From SAR202 cluster bacterium (lineage in GTDB: Bacteria; Chloroflexota; Dehalococcoidia; UBA3495): a stretch of 5,702 bases of DNA. The translations under genes were made by a program, and so were the position numbers. Shown in pieces: positions 4,218-5,702 of this stretch (positions are counted from its first letter, which is position 1; each line of letters starts with the position of its first letter). Where the stretch lies: NCBI GenBank assembly GCA_009392075.1, contig VFHG01000404.1, forward strand, positions 1-5,702, in the 5' to 3' direction. The notes under the pieces are model-generated. The model was not told the origin of the DNA, did no database searches, and saw only the letters and a program-made list of their open reading frames with translations.

Positions 4218-4484
4218 ATGGCTTCCACAACATCTAACTCGGATGTTTGTGCTTCTAATCCCGAGCCACGCAACTTACCCGATGACGATCTGATCCGTGG
4301 TTTCCTTCTGTCCCTCGGCACCACCTGTCTCTCCCCGGCCGATCCCACGACTAACCCACGGCCTTCTCCCGGTCGCGCATGCAAGTTTGCCGGCGAATTG
4401 CCGGCATCATTAAGAAAAAACAACATTTCGGAGTGTGCCATTGCGGGGCTGAAATTCAGCCAATCCTTCCTTAATACTCACTAA
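4218..4484 (+). CDS. Short ORF, possible truncated tyrosine recombinase N-terminus
   Basis: The product is 88 residues. The ATG at 4218 has a strong GGAGGG (4207-4212, 5-bp spacing); an in-frame ATG at 4152 lies inside the tRNA copy and is rejected. Residues about 20-37 (LPDDDLIRGFLLSLGTTC, then LSP) resemble the start of the SAM-like core-binding domain of XerC/D-type recombinases, and the following T-T-...-R-...-CKFAGELPASL loosely fits the usual SPxTxxxYxxxLxxF pattern, though the tyrosine is missing and prolines are abundant. No catalytic domain (R...HxxR...Y) follows; the frame ends after a tail, FSQSFLNTH. This could be a decayed integrase fragment or an unrelated small protein. The resemblance is judged by eye only. 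Confidence 0.35.
   Translation: MASTTSNSDVCASNPEPRNLPDDDLIRGFLLSLGTTCLSPADPTTNPRPSPGRACKFAGELPASLRKNNISECAIAGLKFSQSFLNTH
4447..4461. promoter_or_regulatory. 15-bp dyad GGCTGAAATTCAGCC
   Basis: Perfect 7-bp arms (GGCTGAA / TTCAGCC) around a single central A, near the 3' end of the 88-aa ORF. The arms contain the same CTGAA/TTCAG word as the module 1 arrays. It could be an operator or short hairpin; no T-tract follows, so it is not an obvious terminator. Confidence 0.35.
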
Positions 4485-4520
4485 GAAGCACCACTAAAGT
4501 ACCCATCACCTTCACATTAG

Positions 4521-4552
4521 TGTGCGCCCGTCGCCTTTGTGCGCCCGTCGCC
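4521..4552 (+). repeat. 15-bp tandem direct repeat, 17-bp period
   Basis: TGTGCGCCCGTCGCC occurs at 4521-4535 and 4538-4552, separated by two T residues. It lies where the sequence shifts from the island's composition to the GC-richer right-hand genes. Its function is unknown; slippage duplication is likely. Confidence 0.6.
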
Positions 4553-4565
4553 GGAAAGTCAACTT

Positions 4566-4649
4566 ATGTGCGTTGACCGCCAGGAGTTGAACACCGGCGA
4601 TTTTTTCGGTGTGATCAAGACCTACGTGAAACCGCCTCAGGTGAAGTGA
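4566..4649 (+). pseudogene. Possible 27-aa ORF or 3' remnant of a lost gene
   Basis: The frame is open from 4521 to a TGA at 4647-4649. An ATG at 4566 with a weak GGAAAG 7 bp upstream would give MCVDRQELNTGDFFGVIKTY then VKPPQVK. The composition looks coding and the tail reads like the C-terminus of a larger protein, but I do not recognise the family. It may be the end of a chromosomal gene whose front was displaced by insertions to the left, or non-coding. Between it and the VOC gene (4650-4763) I see no gene, only a small CCGGT-C-ACCGG dyad (4707-4717). Confidence 0.2.
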
Positions 4650-4763
4650 CCGGCATCCCTGATAGCCCAACTCCACGGAGCGATGTACAATTCCCATGCG
4701 GGATGGCCGGTCACCGGTTTCCCGACCGTGTTTTTCGATTCGATAGCGGCAGATGGAGGAGCC

Positions 4764-5219
4764 ATGGCCAACCGTATCAAGCACATAGCGCTGCAAACAG
4801 AGAACCCCGCTGAGACCGCCGAGTGGTACAAGAGCGTATTCGGTCTGGACGAACTTCGCCGCGTGCCCGCTGAGACCGGTGAGGAAGGGGTCTGGCTAAC
4901 CGACGGCTACATCTATTTCGCCATCCTGAAGATGGGCTCCGAGGACGCTCCCAACCTGGGCGAAGGCTCCTCGACGGTGAAAGGCGTTCATCACATTGGC
5001 TTCTACGTTGACGATCTTGACGAGGCCGTCTCCACGGTCAAGGACCACGGCGGAACTGAGTGTCCGGGCAGCAGCAAGGCCAACCGCAAGTACAAGGGAC
5101 CGGACGGGCTGATGATTGACCTGCGTTTCCGGGGTTGGGACGAACAGATTCGCGCCCGCAGCACCCTCTACGAATTGACCGAAGCCGCGCCCGCCAAGAC
5201 CGCCGGGGCTGCGGACTAG
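4764..5219 (+). CDS. VOC-superfamily (glyoxalase/dioxygenase-like) protein
   Basis: The product has 151 residues, one VOC module pair of two beta-alpha-beta-beta-beta units. The first begins IKHIALQTENPAETAEWYKS with candidate metal ligand H7 and the usual VFGLDEL turn; the second begins GVHHIGFYVDDLDEAV (H76/H77) and ends GPDGLMIDLRFRGW, where D119 takes the place of the more usual terminal ligand E. Members include glyoxalase I, methylmalonyl-CoA epimerase and extradiol dioxygenases; the reaction here cannot be assigned. I chose ATG 4764 because GGAGGA (4755-4760) precedes it and the fold starts at once. An in-frame ATG at 4683 adds 27 residues with no family likeness. Codons are GC-richer than in the island genes. 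A racemase-family gene follows 59 bp downstream, suggesting an operon. Confidence 0.85.
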   Translation: MANRIKHIALQTENPAETAEWYKSVFGLDELRRVPAETGEEGVWLTDGYIYFAILKMGSEDAPNLGEGSSTVKGVHHIGFYVDDLDEAVSTVKDHGGTECPGSSKANRKYKGPDGLMIDLRFRGWDEQIRARSTLYELTEAAPAKTAGAAD

Positions 5220-5263
5220 GTACCACAGGGGCATTCCCTGTTGATGGAATCGGCAGATTGGCA

Positions 5264-5269
5264 AGGGGG
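5264..5269 (+). promoter_or_regulatory. Ribosome binding site supporting the GTG start
   Basis: AGGGGG lies 9 bp before a GTG at 5279. No in-frame ATG is available near the expected N-terminus, and the family's conserved start (IGALVPATN) begins six residues later, so this site decides the start. Confidence 0.6.
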
Positions 5270-5278
5270 TAACTACAC

Positions 5279-5702
5279 GTGCCTGTAACTAAGCGTATCG
5301 GAGCATTGGTACCCGCCACCAACCCGGTGGTGGAACCCGATTTTTACCGGGTGCTACCCCCTGAGATAACCGTTCACTTCGAGCGGATGTTCAACGGCGA
5401 TTGGGGCAATCAACCCAAATCTACTAAGAACACCGGCCACCAGATCGACATCTCCAGCGAAGAGGCGGCCACTGTCGATACCGCCCTGTTCGGGTTCGAC
5501 GCCGACAAGATGAACGAGGATGTCAGCCGAGGCGCGCGCTCCCTGTCCAACATCAAACCCGATATCCTGGTCTACGCCTGCACCTCAGGCACCTATCACA
5601 AGGGCTACATCCAGTTCGACCGGGAAATGTCGGAAGAAATGAAGCTAGCCAGCGGTGTAGAATCCATCACCGCCGTTGGGGCCTGCATCGAAGCGTTCAA
5701 GT
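5279..5702 (+). CDS. Maleate isomerase/arylmalonate decarboxylase-like protein, 5' part
   Basis: This is the first 141 codons of a gene running off the right edge. The N-terminus KRIGALVPATNPVVEPDFYR followed by VLPPEITVHFERM is the standard opening of maleate cis-trans isomerase and arylmalonate decarboxylase relatives in the Asp/Glu racemase superfamily, which is typically about 240-260 residues, so a little over half is present. The first catalytic-cysteine region is VYACTSGT with C101; SITAVGACIEAF starts the next conserved segment. The second catalytic cysteine lies beyond the window, so isomerase, racemase and decarboxylase activity cannot be separated. The start is GTG with AGGGGG upstream. 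It sits 59 bp after the VOC gene on the same strand, so joint metabolism of a small organic acid is possible. Confidence 0.85.
   Translation, partial: MPVTKRIGALVPATNPVVEPDFYRVLPPEITVHFERMFNGDWGNQPKSTKNTGHQIDISSEEAATVDTALFGFDADKMNEDVSRGARSLSNIKPDILVYACTSGTYHKGYIQFDREMSEEMKLASGVESITAVGACIEAFK

Noticed and set aside
4163..4441. Minus-strand ORF of 92 aa opposite the 88-aa ORF
   Set aside because: It has no ribosome binding site that I can see and ends in the attachment flank. The plus-strand ORF has a strong GGAGGG and is preferred, though both remain uncertain.
4683..4763. Upstream ATG of the VOC frame at 4683
   Set aside because: The added 27 residues do not fit the fold, while ATG 4764 has GGAGGA directly upstream and starts at the conserved first strand.

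Overview
The window reads as part of a genomic island built by repeated insertion at the 3' half of a methionine-type (CAT) tRNA gene. The organism is probably a member of the Chloroflexota, perhaps a marine Dehalococcoidia/SAR202-like lineage. That guess rests on a helix-turn-helix plus zinc-ribbon protein of a style I associate with that phylum, and on the oxygenase, VOC and racemase-type gene content. No rRNA or marker gene is present to settle it.

Three copies of a tRNA 3' half lie on the + strand, from the anticodon loop to the CCA end: 66-111, 1202-1247 and 4115-4160. They divide the window into modules. The first two copies belong to a longer 111-bp repeat (1-111 and 1137-1247, 3 mismatches) carrying a consensus TATAAT and a perfect small hairpin upstream of the tRNA part. 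The third copy shares only the tRNA half. The 5' half of a normal tRNA is absent at all three, so these look like attachment-site copies rather than working tRNA genes. The intact tRNA is expected to the left of the window.

Module 1 (112-1247, 1.1 kb) carries three small genes for likely DNA-binding proteins: a minus-strand pair (a ribbon-helix-helix protein overlapping a 37-residue helix-turn-helix protein) and a divergent helix-turn-helix/zinc-ribbon gene. Two inverted arrays of 9-bp-period CTGAA repeats bracket the zinc-ribbon gene. Module 2 (1248-4160, 2.9 kb) carries a two-gene metabolic unit: an HSL-family alpha/beta-hydrolase esterase followed 49 bp later by a complete Baeyer-Villiger monooxygenase. 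Together they could turn a ketone into an ester or lactone and then hydrolyse it.

Right of the third tRNA copy lies a short ORF with a strong ribosome binding site and a faint tyrosine-recombinase-like N-terminus (4218-4484), then a repeat-bearing gene-poor stretch. From about 4.56 kb the sequence is GC-richer and looks like resident chromosome: a VOC-superfamily gene and the 5' part of a maleate isomerase/arylmalonate decarboxylase-type Asp/Glu racemase family gene, probably one operon.

The most interesting reading is a cassette-like array in which tRNA-derived sites bound short cargo modules. No complete recombinase lies in the window, so one would have to act from outside. Serial accretion of ordinary tRNA-targeting elements explains the same layout and is the conservative alternative.
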